The translations under genes were made by a program, and so were the position numbers. Of a stretch of 64,000 nucleotides of DNA, positions 46,190 through 54,166 are shown in pieces (the first letter of the stretch is position 1; each line of letters opens with the position of its first letter). Origin of the DNA: Aquirhabdus parva (lineage in GTDB: Bacteria > Pseudomonadota > Gammaproteobacteria > Pseudomonadales > Moraxellaceae); NCBI RefSeq assembly GCF_003351745.1, contig NZ_CP031222.1:1656207-1720206 (forward strand), in the 5' to 3' direction. The notes beneath the pieces were generated by a model that saw only the letters and a program-made list of their open reading frames with translations, ran no database searches and was not told where the DNA came from.

Positions 46190-47656
46190 ATGCCAGCCAT
46201 TTTTCTTTCCCACCCCTTAGAGTGCGCAGTTACGCTTTTATTATTGGATGTCGCGTTTTGGCGATTTATTCCAGAGACTCTTAAGTATTGGCGATTGGCA
46301 GGAAGACTCATCGTTTTCTTGCTTTACAGTACCATTTTGTTAAAAGCAGGAATGAGTCCTCTTAAAGCAGCACCGTGGTCAGAAGAACCCCTTCTCCATC
46401 TGGTTTCCATGGGACTTGAAATAATTTGGTGGCTTTTGGGAGCGCGAACATTAACGATATTAATTAACACTTTATTTATTCCCGAGGTCGGTAAAAAAAG
46501 TCGATTATTAACAGACGTGCTTGGGGCAGTAATTTTTCTCATCGCGGTGATTGCAGCAACAGCGTACGTAATGGGATTACCTGTAAAAGGTCTACTTGCG
46601 ACCTCTGGTGCAGTCGCAATTATTATGGGTTTGGCATTACAAAGTACCTTGAGCGATGTGTTCTCTGGAATCGTGCTCAATACTACAAAACCTTATCAAC
46701 TGAATGATTGGATTGTCGTTGAATCGACCGAAGGTAAAGTTGTCGAGATCAATTGGCGTTCCACACATCTGTTGAACGGTGTAGGTAGTCTCGTCATTTT
46801 GCCCAACTCACTAATCGCAAAAACAAAAATTATTAATTTAAGTCGCCCCAGTAATGTTCACGGCATTTCAATCATCATTGAAGTCACTCCTGAAGCACGC
46901 CCTCGTACTGTGCTTGAAGCCCTTGATCGAGCGATTAAGGGGTGCAGCGAATTGCTCACAACACCTGGAGCCAGTGCAAAGCTTAAGCATGCAAAAGCAA
47001 TTTCTATTGAATACGAGATTAATGGTTTTGTGCGCTCAATGGACCAAAAGACGCGTGTTTGTAATTTACTATATGACCTTGCCTATCGACATCTTGCGGC
47101 TACAGGTGTCCTGTTGCATAACTTATCCCTCCCGATGGTGATCCCGCCTCAAGCGACGCATCAAAAGATATTACTGGATGGAATTAGCATTTTCAGGACA
47201 TTAACCGATGATGAGAAATTAAGTTTAAGCACAAAAATGGTCGGGCACGAATACCCTGTAGGTGAAGAAATCATTACTTTTGGTGAGGTGACGAACTATT
47301 TGCTTATTATCGAATCGGGGGTTATTTCTGTATGTCTAGCAACCCAAGATGGCTCGGTAATCGAAGCAGGTAGAATGGGTCCTCGGGAGGTTATCGGTGA
47401 ATCAGGCATTTTGAAAAATACGCCTATGCGGGCGCACTTTAGAACGTTAACACCGACTATGGTTTATCGCATAGAAAAGGATGATTTGATGCCGTTTATC
47501 CAAGCTCGTGCGGAAGTTGGCGATGCACTTTCGAATTTATTAAGCCTTCGTGAGCATACTGGACAGACATTATTGGCTGAACATGAATCTTTGCCCGTTG
47601 CTCAGCATGGTTTTAGGCAGTGGATTCGTAGAACATCGACGTGGTTAAAGAAATAA
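46190..47656 (+). CDS. MscS-family mechanosensitive channel with cyclic-nucleotide-binding-like domain
   Basis: This 488-residue inner-membrane channel has three or more N-terminal membrane helices. The MscS pore-lining helix and beta domain follow: GLLATSGAVAIIMGLALQ and STLSDVFSGIVLNTTKPYQ, then LNDWIVVESTEGKVVEINW, the hallmark of MscS. From about 330 it adds a C-terminal CNB/CRP-like domain, with the phosphate-cassette pattern GPREVIGESGILKNTPMRAHFR (core GESGIL and MRA). MscS-CNB fusions are known in bacteria, where they are thought to be gated by cyclic nucleotide or similar ligands. A hairpin covers the translation start. It is convergent with folK, 8 bp away. Confidence 0.88.
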   Translation: MPAIFLSHPLECAVTLLLLDVAFWRFIPETLKYWRLAGRLIVFLLYSTILLKAGMSPLKAAPWSEEPLLHLVSMGLEIIWWLLGARTLTILINTLFIPEVGKKSRLLTDVLGAVIFLIAVIAATAYVMGLPVKGLLATSGAVAIIMGLALQSTLSDVFSGIVLNTTKPYQLNDWIVVESTEGKVVEINWRSTHLLNGVGSLVILPNSLIAKTKIINLSRPSNVHGISIIIEVTPEARPRTVLEALDRAIKGCSELLTTPGASAKLKHAKAISIEYEINGFVRSMDQKTRVCNLLYDLAYRHLAATGVLLHNLSLPMVIPPQATHQKILLDGISIFRTLTDDEKLSLSTKMVGHEYPVGEEIITFGEVTNYLLIIESGVISVCLATQDGSVIEAGRMGPREVIGESGILKNTPMRAHFRTLTPTMVYRIEKDDLMPFIQARAEVGDALSNLLSLREHTGQTLLAEHESLPVAQHGFRQWIRRTSTWLKK

Positions 47657-47664
47657 TCCGACAA

Positions 47665-48069
47665 TTAAGTTCGTGCGAATTGTTGTAAAGAAATGGTGCA
47701 CTCTTGCCAGATTTCCTGCATAGGCAAAACAACATCTTGTGGAAGTGGAAACCGGTTTGGGTCGAAAACGACAGCCTGCCCTTCCTCCTGCCATGCGATT
47801 AGATCGATATCTAAACGTACCGTATTTGACCGCCGAATACGACCGGCGGTCGTTTCAAGCTCAAAAATATGTTGTCGAAGGCGGTCGATACCCATCGCAG
47901 AATCAAGCTGCACAGCCATGTTGATGTAGTCCACCCCGATACCACTACGTGGTGGAAACTCATAACGCGAGGAAACGTGAACAGCGCCCAGTCTCTCCAG
48001 AGAAGCACAAGCAAAATCTAATGCTGGTTGAGGTTGATCGTTACTTCCCAGAGCGAGCCAATAGCGCAT
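47665..48069 (-). CDS. folK: 6-hydroxymethyl-7,8-dihydropterin pyrophosphokinase, compact form
   Basis: FolK transfers pyrophosphate from ATP to hydroxymethyl-dihydropterin in folate synthesis. The first strand LALGSNDQPQPALDFA, SSRYEFPP and the acidic pair in VRLDIDLIAW (the two magnesium-binding Asp) are present. At 134 residues it is about 25 shorter than E. coli HPPK. The loop GRIRRSNTVRLD is shorter than the usual GRxRxxxxGPRTLD, and the HPR segment is reduced to FPLPQDVVLPM. It overlaps folB by 29 bp, so the pair is coupled. The reduced loop raises the question whether it is fully active. Confidence 0.85.
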   Translation of the reverse strand: MRYWLALGSNDQPQPALDFACASLERLGAVHVSSRYEFPPRSGIGVDYINMAVQLDSAMGIDRLRQHIFELETTAGRIRRSNTVRLDIDLIAWQEEGQAVVFDPNRFPLPQDVVLPMQEIWQECTISLQQFART

Positions 48070-48421
48070 GTCGCTCCCGTATAATTTCTATGCCGACAGC
48101 CTGAGCACTTTTGACTGCCAAAGGTTTCTTGACGCGAACTTGTACACTTTCAACAGTTGGATAATTATTTAATAACATCTCAGCCAATCTATCGGCAAGG
48201 GTCTCAAGTAACTGAGGTTGTAGAGATTGGGTAAGCTCCGTGATTTGTTCTGAAGCCAAAGCGTAATTGACAGCATCGTTTAGATCATCGCTCACAGCTG
48301 CAGCACGTGTATCAACAAGCATTACGATGTCGATCAATATGGGTTGTTCAATTTGCCGCTCCCAATCAAATACACCGATAACTGCATTAACACGCAGTCC
48401 TTCAATCAGAACCTTATCCAT
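48041..48421 (-). CDS. folB: Dihydroneopterin aldolase
   Basis: FolB cleaves dihydroneopterin to the pterin substrate of FolK, so the overlapping folB-folK order follows the pathway. The 126-residue protein has the family's first strand DKVLIEGLRVNAVIGVFDWE. The catalytic Glu corresponds to the one in the IGVFDWERQIEQPILID block, and the Lys lies in the final strand near RVKKPLAVKSAQAVGIEI. It lies 45 bp after the ubiB-like gene as part of a minus-strand run from prfA. Confidence 0.92.
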   Translation of the reverse strand: MDKVLIEGLRVNAVIGVFDWERQIEQPILIDIVMLVDTRAAAVSDDLNDAVNYALASEQITELTQSLQPQLLETLADRLAEMLLNNYPTVESVQVRVKKPLAVKSAQAVGIEIIRERHALLARSGK

Positions 48422-48466
48422 TGCTTACCTTATTTTCTTATGAGCATTTTAAAAATACTCATGTCA

Positions 48467-49774
48467 TCAATGAATTAACTTTGATACAGGTTCAACATCA
48501 GCCACAAGTTGTAAACGTGCATCGCCAAATAGATCCATATGAGGAGTCAGCACTTGCATGAAACGATCAAAATACAACATTTGCTTCATGAGTAGCGCGA
48601 AATCACTGGGGAAACGAATCCCGTGACGTTCGCCAACCTGAACCATATCCATAAGTAATGTGTTCAAATCGCCAGTCTCACCAGAAATAATCTTTTGCGG
48701 ATCCGCCATGAGTAGCGTCTGGAACATTTTTTCAATGTCAGCTTGTAAAACCTTCAGATCAACTTTGGCGTGAGTCATACCCATGCTAACCATGTTTTCG
48801 GCCATCAATGCATAATTGGTTGTTTGCAATGCTTGCATAAAGCTGATGGAAGCCTGCCATACTTCAGGCTTTAGCTGTCCAACGATCCCAAAATCAATAA
48901 AACCGACACGACCATCTGTGAGTAACATAAGATTGCCTGCATGCAAATCTGCGTGAAAACTTTTACATAGCATCAATGATGCAAACCAGGTGTTCATTGC
49001 AGTGATCAATGCTTGTGCGGGATCCTTGGTATATTGTTTCATTGCATCAATATTAGTCATTGAAACGCCATAAAAGCGCTCCATGGTTAATACGCGACGT
49101 GTTGATGCTTTAGCATAAACTTTGGGAACGACGACTTGAGTGTTATTTGTTTTTTCTAAAAAGTGCTGAAAATCTAGAATATTTTGTGCTTCTTCAATAA
49201 AGTCTACTTCACGAACCATGCGGATTTTAATTTCATTGACGATCGCCGCTAATGATGCAAATTTAAGCTTTGGCACAAAGCGCTCAAGCAGTTTCGTTGC
49301 AAAATGAACAAAACCAAGGTCCGTATGCAAAATAGTTTCGACACCAGGTTTCTGAACCTTGATGACAACGTCTTCACCTGTAACCAGTGTCGCAGCATGC
49401 ACTTGTGCAATGGAAGCTGATGCCAGAGGTTTTTGCTCAATATGACTAAAAATTTCAGTCAAAGGACGATCAAACTCATCAACGAGTAATGCCTGAATCT
49501 CAGAAAAAGGAATAGGTGTTGTTTGATCCAGACACCCCTGAAACTCTTCAACATACTCACGAGGAAATAGTGATGGTGAACTGGCAATAAACTGCCCCAG
49601 TTTAATATAAGTCGCACCGAGCTTCTCAAAGGTTTCACGAACCAATAGGGATGTCGGAGGCTTCTGATTGGCATAGCGAATGCCTGCTGCTGCCAAAACG
49701 AGCGTGGTTTCACCGATACGAGCGATGCTGCGCAAGCTATTGAGTAACAGATGATTTTCTGACATTCGCATCAA
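48467..49774 (-). CDS. ABC1/UbiB-family atypical kinase
   Basis: This UbiB-like protein belongs to the family that aids ubiquinone synthesis or lipid-dependent processes through an atypical kinase fold. The KxGQ motif KLGQFIASSPSLFPREY, the Ala-rich loop LASASIAQVHAA, the catalytic block HADLHAGNLMLL and the DFG-like IDFGIVGQL are all present. The 435 residues are shorter than E. coli UbiB (546) because it lacks the two C-terminal membrane helices. It is therefore an AarF-like short form rather than a certain UbiB. An ATG at 49765 (MSENHLLL) is an alternative start. Confidence 0.85.
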   Translation of the reverse strand: MMRMSENHLLLNSLRSIARIGETTLVLAAAGIRYANQKPPTSLLVRETFEKLGATYIKLGQFIASSPSLFPREYVEEFQGCLDQTTPIPFSEIQALLVDEFDRPLTEIFSHIEQKPLASASIAQVHAATLVTGEDVVIKVQKPGVETILHTDLGFVHFATKLLERFVPKLKFASLAAIVNEIKIRMVREVDFIEEAQNILDFQHFLEKTNNTQVVVPKVYAKASTRRVLTMERFYGVSMTNIDAMKQYTKDPAQALITAMNTWFASLMLCKSFHADLHAGNLMLLTDGRVGFIDFGIVGQLKPEVWQASISFMQALQTTNYALMAENMVSMGMTHAKVDLKVLQADIEKMFQTLLMADPQKIISGETGDLNTLLMDMVQVGERHGIRFPSDFALLMKQMLYFDRFMQVLTPHMDLFGDARLQLVADVEPVSKLIH

Positions 49775-49848
49775 TCCTAAAGAAAGTTTTTTTAAAGACC
49801 GTAACCTTAAAGCGACAACATAATAATAATTCTAAGCCACACCATTCA

Positions 49849-50601
49849 TCATATTGAGTTTGTCGATGCGCATACTGAGCAATGCGGATCTTTATGGTAG
49901 CGTATTTGGCGTTGATTTAGATTTAAACCGTCCCATAGTAACAAACGCTCAGCTAAAGGGGTTAATCCCATGCCTAAAAACAAAAGTGCAGCATGAGCTT
50001 GCATGGCTCCAATTGTTGCCGTCGTTGTAGCCAACACACCAGTATCTGCACAACGTCGTGCATCATCATCAGGTGCATCTTGGAATAAGCAACGATAACA
50101 TGCCTTCGATGGCATGATCAGCGTCATTTGACCTTCAAAGCCGATTGCCGCTGCTGACAATAACGGAATCTTAGCTCCTACACACGCTTTATTTACAGCA
50201 TCTCTAGTCGCAAAGTTATCTGAGCCATCAAGTACTAAATCAACACTTTCTAATAATGATGGTAGGTTTTGCTCAGAAACTCGATCTTGAATGGCGTCGA
50301 TTTCAAGCCATGGATTGATCGCGTGTAGACTACGCTTAGCCGCTGTGACTTTAGGCTGACCGAGATCCTGAGTTATAAAAAGAGTTTGACGCTGAAGATT
50401 GCTTTCGTCAACCGTATCAAAATCTACAATCCTTAAATAACCCAATCCGGCACGTGCTAGACCTGTTGCTGCTGGGCAACCGAGCCCTCCCATTCCAATC
50501 ATCAATACACGTGCTTGCGATAACTTGAGCTGGGCGTCAATGTCCCAATCAGGCAATAAGATTTGCCGACTAAAACGCAATAGCTGCGCATCATCTAGCA
50601 T
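49849..50601 (-). CDS. moeB: ThiF/MoeB/HesA-family adenylyltransferase
   Basis: This E1-like enzyme adenylates the C terminus of a small sulfur carrier such as MoaD or ThiS. The nucleotide loop GMGGLGCPAATGLARAG, the conserved RQTLF, DGSDNFATRD, a CxxC pair CYRC and a second CSVC near the C terminus (zinc site) are visible. The cysteine in RRCADTGVL fits the position of the MoeB catalytic or loop Cys. The 250-residue single-domain form without rhodanese fits MoeB. It overlaps prmC by 7 bp. moaD or thiS is not in the window, so MoeB versus ThiF is decided only by family resemblance. Confidence 0.85.
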   Translation of the reverse strand: MLDDAQLLRFSRQILLPDWDIDAQLKLSQARVLMIGMGGLGCPAATGLARAGLGYLRIVDFDTVDESNLQRQTLFITQDLGQPKVTAAKRSLHAINPWLEIDAIQDRVSEQNLPSLLESVDLVLDGSDNFATRDAVNKACVGAKIPLLSAAAIGFEGQMTLIMPSKACYRCLFQDAPDDDARRCADTGVLATTTATIGAMQAHAALLFLGMGLTPLAERLLLWDGLNLNQRQIRYHKDPHCSVCASTNSI

Positions 50602-51473
50602 GACGGTAAGCCTGCTTTACGGCCGACACTGACCCGATCATTGCCACCATAATCACGCACAGTGCGCACATTATTAAATCCCGCGTTGACCAGTAGGTGA
50701 CGCACCGTATCTGCTTGGTCGTACCCATGCTCTAAAACCAGCCAGCCATTCAAACTCAAGCGATTAAGAGATTGCTCAATAATGATCTTTAAATCTGCCA
50801 AACCGCTATCTTTAGCCACTAAAGCACTGATTGGCTCATGAGTGAGGTTAGCAAGATGTGCATCGCTAGAGTCGATATAGGGGGGATTGCTGACAATGAG
50901 ATCGAAGCTTTCACGATGATTAGAGCCCTGCAAATCGTAGGAGAGTGTGTCTGGTAGTGCTTCAAACCAGTTGCCTTGAAAGAATCGAACATGATCTAAA
51001 TGATGGCTATGGGCATTATCCATCGCAACCGCTAATGCATCGGATGAGAAATCCGTGGCAGTAATGCTCCATGATGGTCGCTCACTGGCCAAAGACAATG
51101 CGATAGCCCCCGTGCCTGTTCCCAAATCCAACACACTGATTTTTTGATCTTTGTCGAATAGCTCTAGGCTAGTCACAATAACCATCTCGGTATCTGGGCG
51201 AGGTATCAACGTTGCAGATGTCACTTTTAGATTCAATGTCCAAAATGCCTGTGTGCCGAGGACGTATGCTAAGGGAATTCCTTCTACAAGCTGTTGTTGA
51301 AACTCTTGAAATAAATCTGTTTGTTCTGTCGTGAGCAAACGTTCAGGGTGCGTACGCAAAAATGCATGATTTTGTTTTAAAACATGCATTAGAACCTGTT
51401 CAAGCTCACGTTGAAGAACCGCCGGCCCTGTCATTTGTAGAGCCTGAGCAATCGTGAGATTGAGGGAAGCCAT
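50595..51473 (-). CDS. prmC: Peptide chain release factor N5-glutamine methyltransferase
   Basis: PrmC methylates the Gln of the GGQ motif in release factors, using SAM. The Rossmann SAM site is VLDLGTGTGAIALSLA, and the substrate-binding NPPY is in LIVSNPPYIDSS. The N-terminal helical domain is of the usual size. I start at ATG 51473, which follows the prfA stop by one base and has GGTGG upstream. ATG 51485 would overlap prfA. The direct prfA-prmC arrangement matches its job of modifying RF1. Confidence 0.95.
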   Translation of the reverse strand: MASLNLTIAQALQMTGPAVLQRELEQVLMHVLKQNHAFLRTHPERLLTTEQTDLFQEFQQQLVEGIPLAYVLGTQAFWTLNLKVTSATLIPRPDTEMVIVTSLELFDKDQKISVLDLGTGTGAIALSLASERPSWSITATDFSSDALAVAMDNAHSHHLDHVRFFQGNWFEALPDTLSYDLQGSNHRESFDLIVSNPPYIDSSDAHLANLTHEPISALVAKDSGLADLKIIIEQSLNRLSLNGWLVLEHGYDQADTVRHLLVNAGFNNVRTVRDYGGNDRVSVGRKAGLPSC

Positions 51474-51474
51474 A

Positions 51475-52575
51475 TTATCCACCATTTTCTTGAGCCAACA
51501 TTGCGAGTTGGTCAGCCTGATGTTCGCGATGTAGTGCGTCTAATAGCTCATTCATATCGCCCTGCATAATGGCATCAAGCTTATATAAAGTCAGATTAAT
51601 ACGATGATCGGTCATACGCCCTTGAGGGAAATTATACGTCCGAATTCGCTCAGAGCGATCCCCCGTACCAACCAGATCGCGACGCATGCTGGCTGTTGCA
51701 GCATCGGCCACGTCACGCTTTGCTTGCTCCAATCGAGCTGCTAGCCATGACATTGCACGAGCTTTATTCTTATGTTGGCTACGCTCCTCTTGACACTCAA
51801 CAACAGTACCCGTTGGAATATGGGTGATGCGAACTGCGGAGTCGGTTTTATTGATGTGCTGACCACCCGCACCGCTTGCTCGGTAAGTATCAATTCGAAG
51901 ATCGGCAGGATTAATTTCAACGGTATGATCTGTATCTACTTCGGGTAAAATTGCAACAGTACATGCGGAAGTATGGACTCGACCTTGAGTTTCAGTCGTG
52001 GGAACACGTTGAACGCGATGAGCACCACTCTCAAATTTCAACCGACCATAAACACCTTCGCCCTCAATCCGAGCAATAATTTCCTTGTAGCCCCCATGCT
52101 CCCCTGGGCTTTCAGAGAGAACTTCCAAATTCCAGCGCATTTTTTCAGCAAAACGAGAATACATGCGGAACAAATCCCCTGAAAAAATAGCGGCCTCATC
52201 TCCCCCTGTCCCCGCACGAACTTCAAGGAATGCCGAGTTTTGATCGCTTGGGTCTTTGGGGATCATCAGAATGTTAAGTTGATTGGTGTAATCCACTATT
52301 CGAGCCTGAGCATCACGCTTTTCTTCATCCGCCATATCGCGCATATCTTTGTCAGCACTCGGATCGCTCGCCATTTCCTCAGCTGTTTTGATATCTGCTT
52401 CAGCTTGAGTAAATTGGCCCCAGACTTTTACTAATTCCTCTAAGTCGCGATGTTCGCGCGATAAGGCCCGAAAGCGATTATTATCGCTAATCACACTGCT
52501 ATCCGACAGCAATGCATTTAACTCTTCAAAACGATCGGTCAGTTGGTCTAAACGTTGGCGAAGCGACGGCTTCAT
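51475..52575 (-). CDS. prfA: Peptide chain release factor 1
   Basis: RF1 terminates translation at UAA and UAG. The peptidyl-tRNA hydrolysis motif GGQ is in [18 protein letters not shown]. The stop-codon recognition loop reads [13 protein letters not shown], so the P-x-T tripeptide is Pro-Thr-Thr where E. coli has Pro-Ala-Thr. The 366 residues match the family. It is first in the group prfA-prmC-moeB-ubiB-like-folB-folK. hemA, its upstream partner in enterobacteria, is absent. Confidence 0.97.
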   Translation of the reverse strand: MKPSLRQRLDQLTDRFEELNALLSDSSVISDNNRFRALSREHRDLEELVKVWGQFTQAEADIKTAEEMASDPSADKDMRDMADEEKRDAQARIVDYTNQLNILMIPKDPSDQNSAFLEVRAGTGGDEAAIFSGDLFRMYSRFAEKMRWNLEVLSESPGEHGGYKEIIARIEGEGVYGRLKFESGAHRVQRVPTTETQGRVHTSACTVAILPEVDTDHTVEINPADLRIDTYRASGAGGQHINKTDSAVRITHIPTGTVVECQEERSQHKNKARAMSWLAARLEQAKRDVADAATASMRRDLVGTGDRSERIRTYNFPQGRMTDHRINLTLYKLDAIMQGDMNELLDALHREHQADQLAMLAQENGG

Positions 52576-52785
52576 GTGCAGGCATCCAATTCAGGCAAGT
52601 ACTTAACAGAACAGAAATTCAAAAAAATATTAGACTCTATATATAAAATCTAATTCAACCAGAAGAATTCCTTTCGGTTCAGTAAATAAAAAATATTAAG
52701 GGCGCATAGTCTGACAGCATCAGCGTTTGGGTGCAAATGGGGCTTCTGCTTAAACACTCATTTATAAATTGAATTCTTTAATGAA

Positions 52786-53646
52786 CTAACCAATACGGCG
52801 CTTTAGCCCTTTAGTTTGAATTACGCGCGTTGCGATTTCTTCAATCGACATCTCAGAAATATTCAGACTTGGAATACCTTCACTGATATAAATGCCTTGA
52901 ATCGCTCGTAACTCCATTTGGCATTGCTGGAAACTCGCATAACGGCTTCCGGCTTTGCGTTCGCTACGAATAGCAACTAAACGCTCCGGATCAATCATTA
53001 ATCCAAATAATTTATGACGATATTCTTTTAGAACCTTGGGCAAACGATTGTCATCTAAATCATCTTCAGTTATGGGATAGTTTGCCGCTCGGATACCAAA
53101 TTGAAGTGCCATATAAATACAGGTCGGGGTCTTACCCGAGCGGGAAACCCCAATCAGAATGATATCGGCTAGGTCATACTGCCTCGTACGTGCCCCGTCA
53201 TCATTATCCAGTGCGAAATGCACGGCATCAATGCGCGACTTATAATCCTGTGAGTCCACCATACCGTGAGAACTACCAACGATAGGTTCTGGTGGAACAC
53301 CAAGTTCAGTAGAAATTTTACTAAGAATTCCTTCGAATACATCTAGGTTCAGAGCGGAAGCGGTATTGATAATGTCACGAACAGCGGGATCAACTAATGT
53401 ATCAAAAACCAGTGGGCGCATTTGGTCATCGTGTGCGGCTTGATTGATCACTCCAACTGCATCAAATGCACTGGCCTCATTATCCACATAAGGCAGAATT
53501 CGCATATCAAACTCTACCTGTGGAAATTGAGAGAGTAACGAATGCCCTAATGTTTCCGCCGTAATCGCTGTCCCGTCAGAAACAAAAAAAACAGTCCGAT
53601 GTAGTTTTTTGGATTTATTTGATGTAGTGGAAGATGATTCAGTCAT
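52786..53646 (-). CDS. ppsR: Phosphoenolpyruvate synthase regulatory protein
   Basis: PpsR is a bifunctional kinase/phosphorylase (DUF299) that inactivates PEP synthase by ADP-dependent phosphorylation and reactivates it by Pi-dependent removal. The P-loop GVSRSGKTPTCIYMA is near residue 165, and the N-terminal FFVSDGTAITAETLGHSL is a family signature. The 286-residue length is normal. It is divergent from ppsA across 520 bp, the usual genomic pairing, so each gene supports the identity of the other. Confidence 0.95.
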   Translation of the reverse strand: MTESSSTTSNKSKKLHRTVFFVSDGTAITAETLGHSLLSQFPQVEFDMRILPYVDNEASAFDAVGVINQAAHDDQMRPLVFDTLVDPAVRDIINTASALNLDVFEGILSKISTELGVPPEPIVGSSHGMVDSQDYKSRIDAVHFALDNDDGARTRQYDLADIILIGVSRSGKTPTCIYMALQFGIRAANYPITEDDLDDNRLPKVLKEYRHKLFGLMIDPERLVAIRSERKAGSRYASFQQCQMELRAIQGIYISEGIPSLNISEMSIEEIATRVIQTKGLKRRIG

Positions 53647-54166
53647 GGCAGATGTGATCAGCAGATAATTTACTTACTATAGCCTGACCATTGTTATTTT
53701 TTCCATGCTTAATTTTTGAAGGCAGAGCTATACACGCGCTTAGAGTCGAGATACGGGTTATTGTTCTCACTCTATTGATGAGCATTAATACAATAACAAC
53801 AACATCCTTCACCACAACGTCATCTTTTCGAATTAAAGTATCGACTTACAAATAAAGACTTACTTGCTCATAATTCAAACAACAATAAGCGATTCATACG
53901 GATGATGCGTTTGTCTTGCAGCCATAGAGTCTTTATAGTAGTCAGTATATTGTTAGATTGTTTTTTGCTAATGTTTTTTTGAGAAAAACGGTCAGATTTG
54001 AAGTGCAAAAATACACATTGAAGTGATGAGATCTGCCCCAATCAAAAACATGGTAAATACTATCAAAACCTGCGAATTTTCTGCGTTAACATGTTATTCG
54101 TTTGTCTCATAGACGAATTTCAACCTAGCAGCTTAAGCCTGCTAATACTATCTTGGGAGTTGCATC
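53647..54166. promoter_or_regulatory. ppsR/ppsA divergent region
   Basis: This 520-bp gap without a gene contains promoters for both directions and a long ppsA leader. A hairpin TAGCAG (54126-54131) and CTGCTA (54139-54144) with a 7-base loop lies 10 bp before the ppsA Shine-Dalgarno sequence. A second short stem (GTCT/AGAC, extended by ATTC/GAAT) lies just upstream of it. No convincing -35/-10 pair was found for ppsA. Confidence 0.45.
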
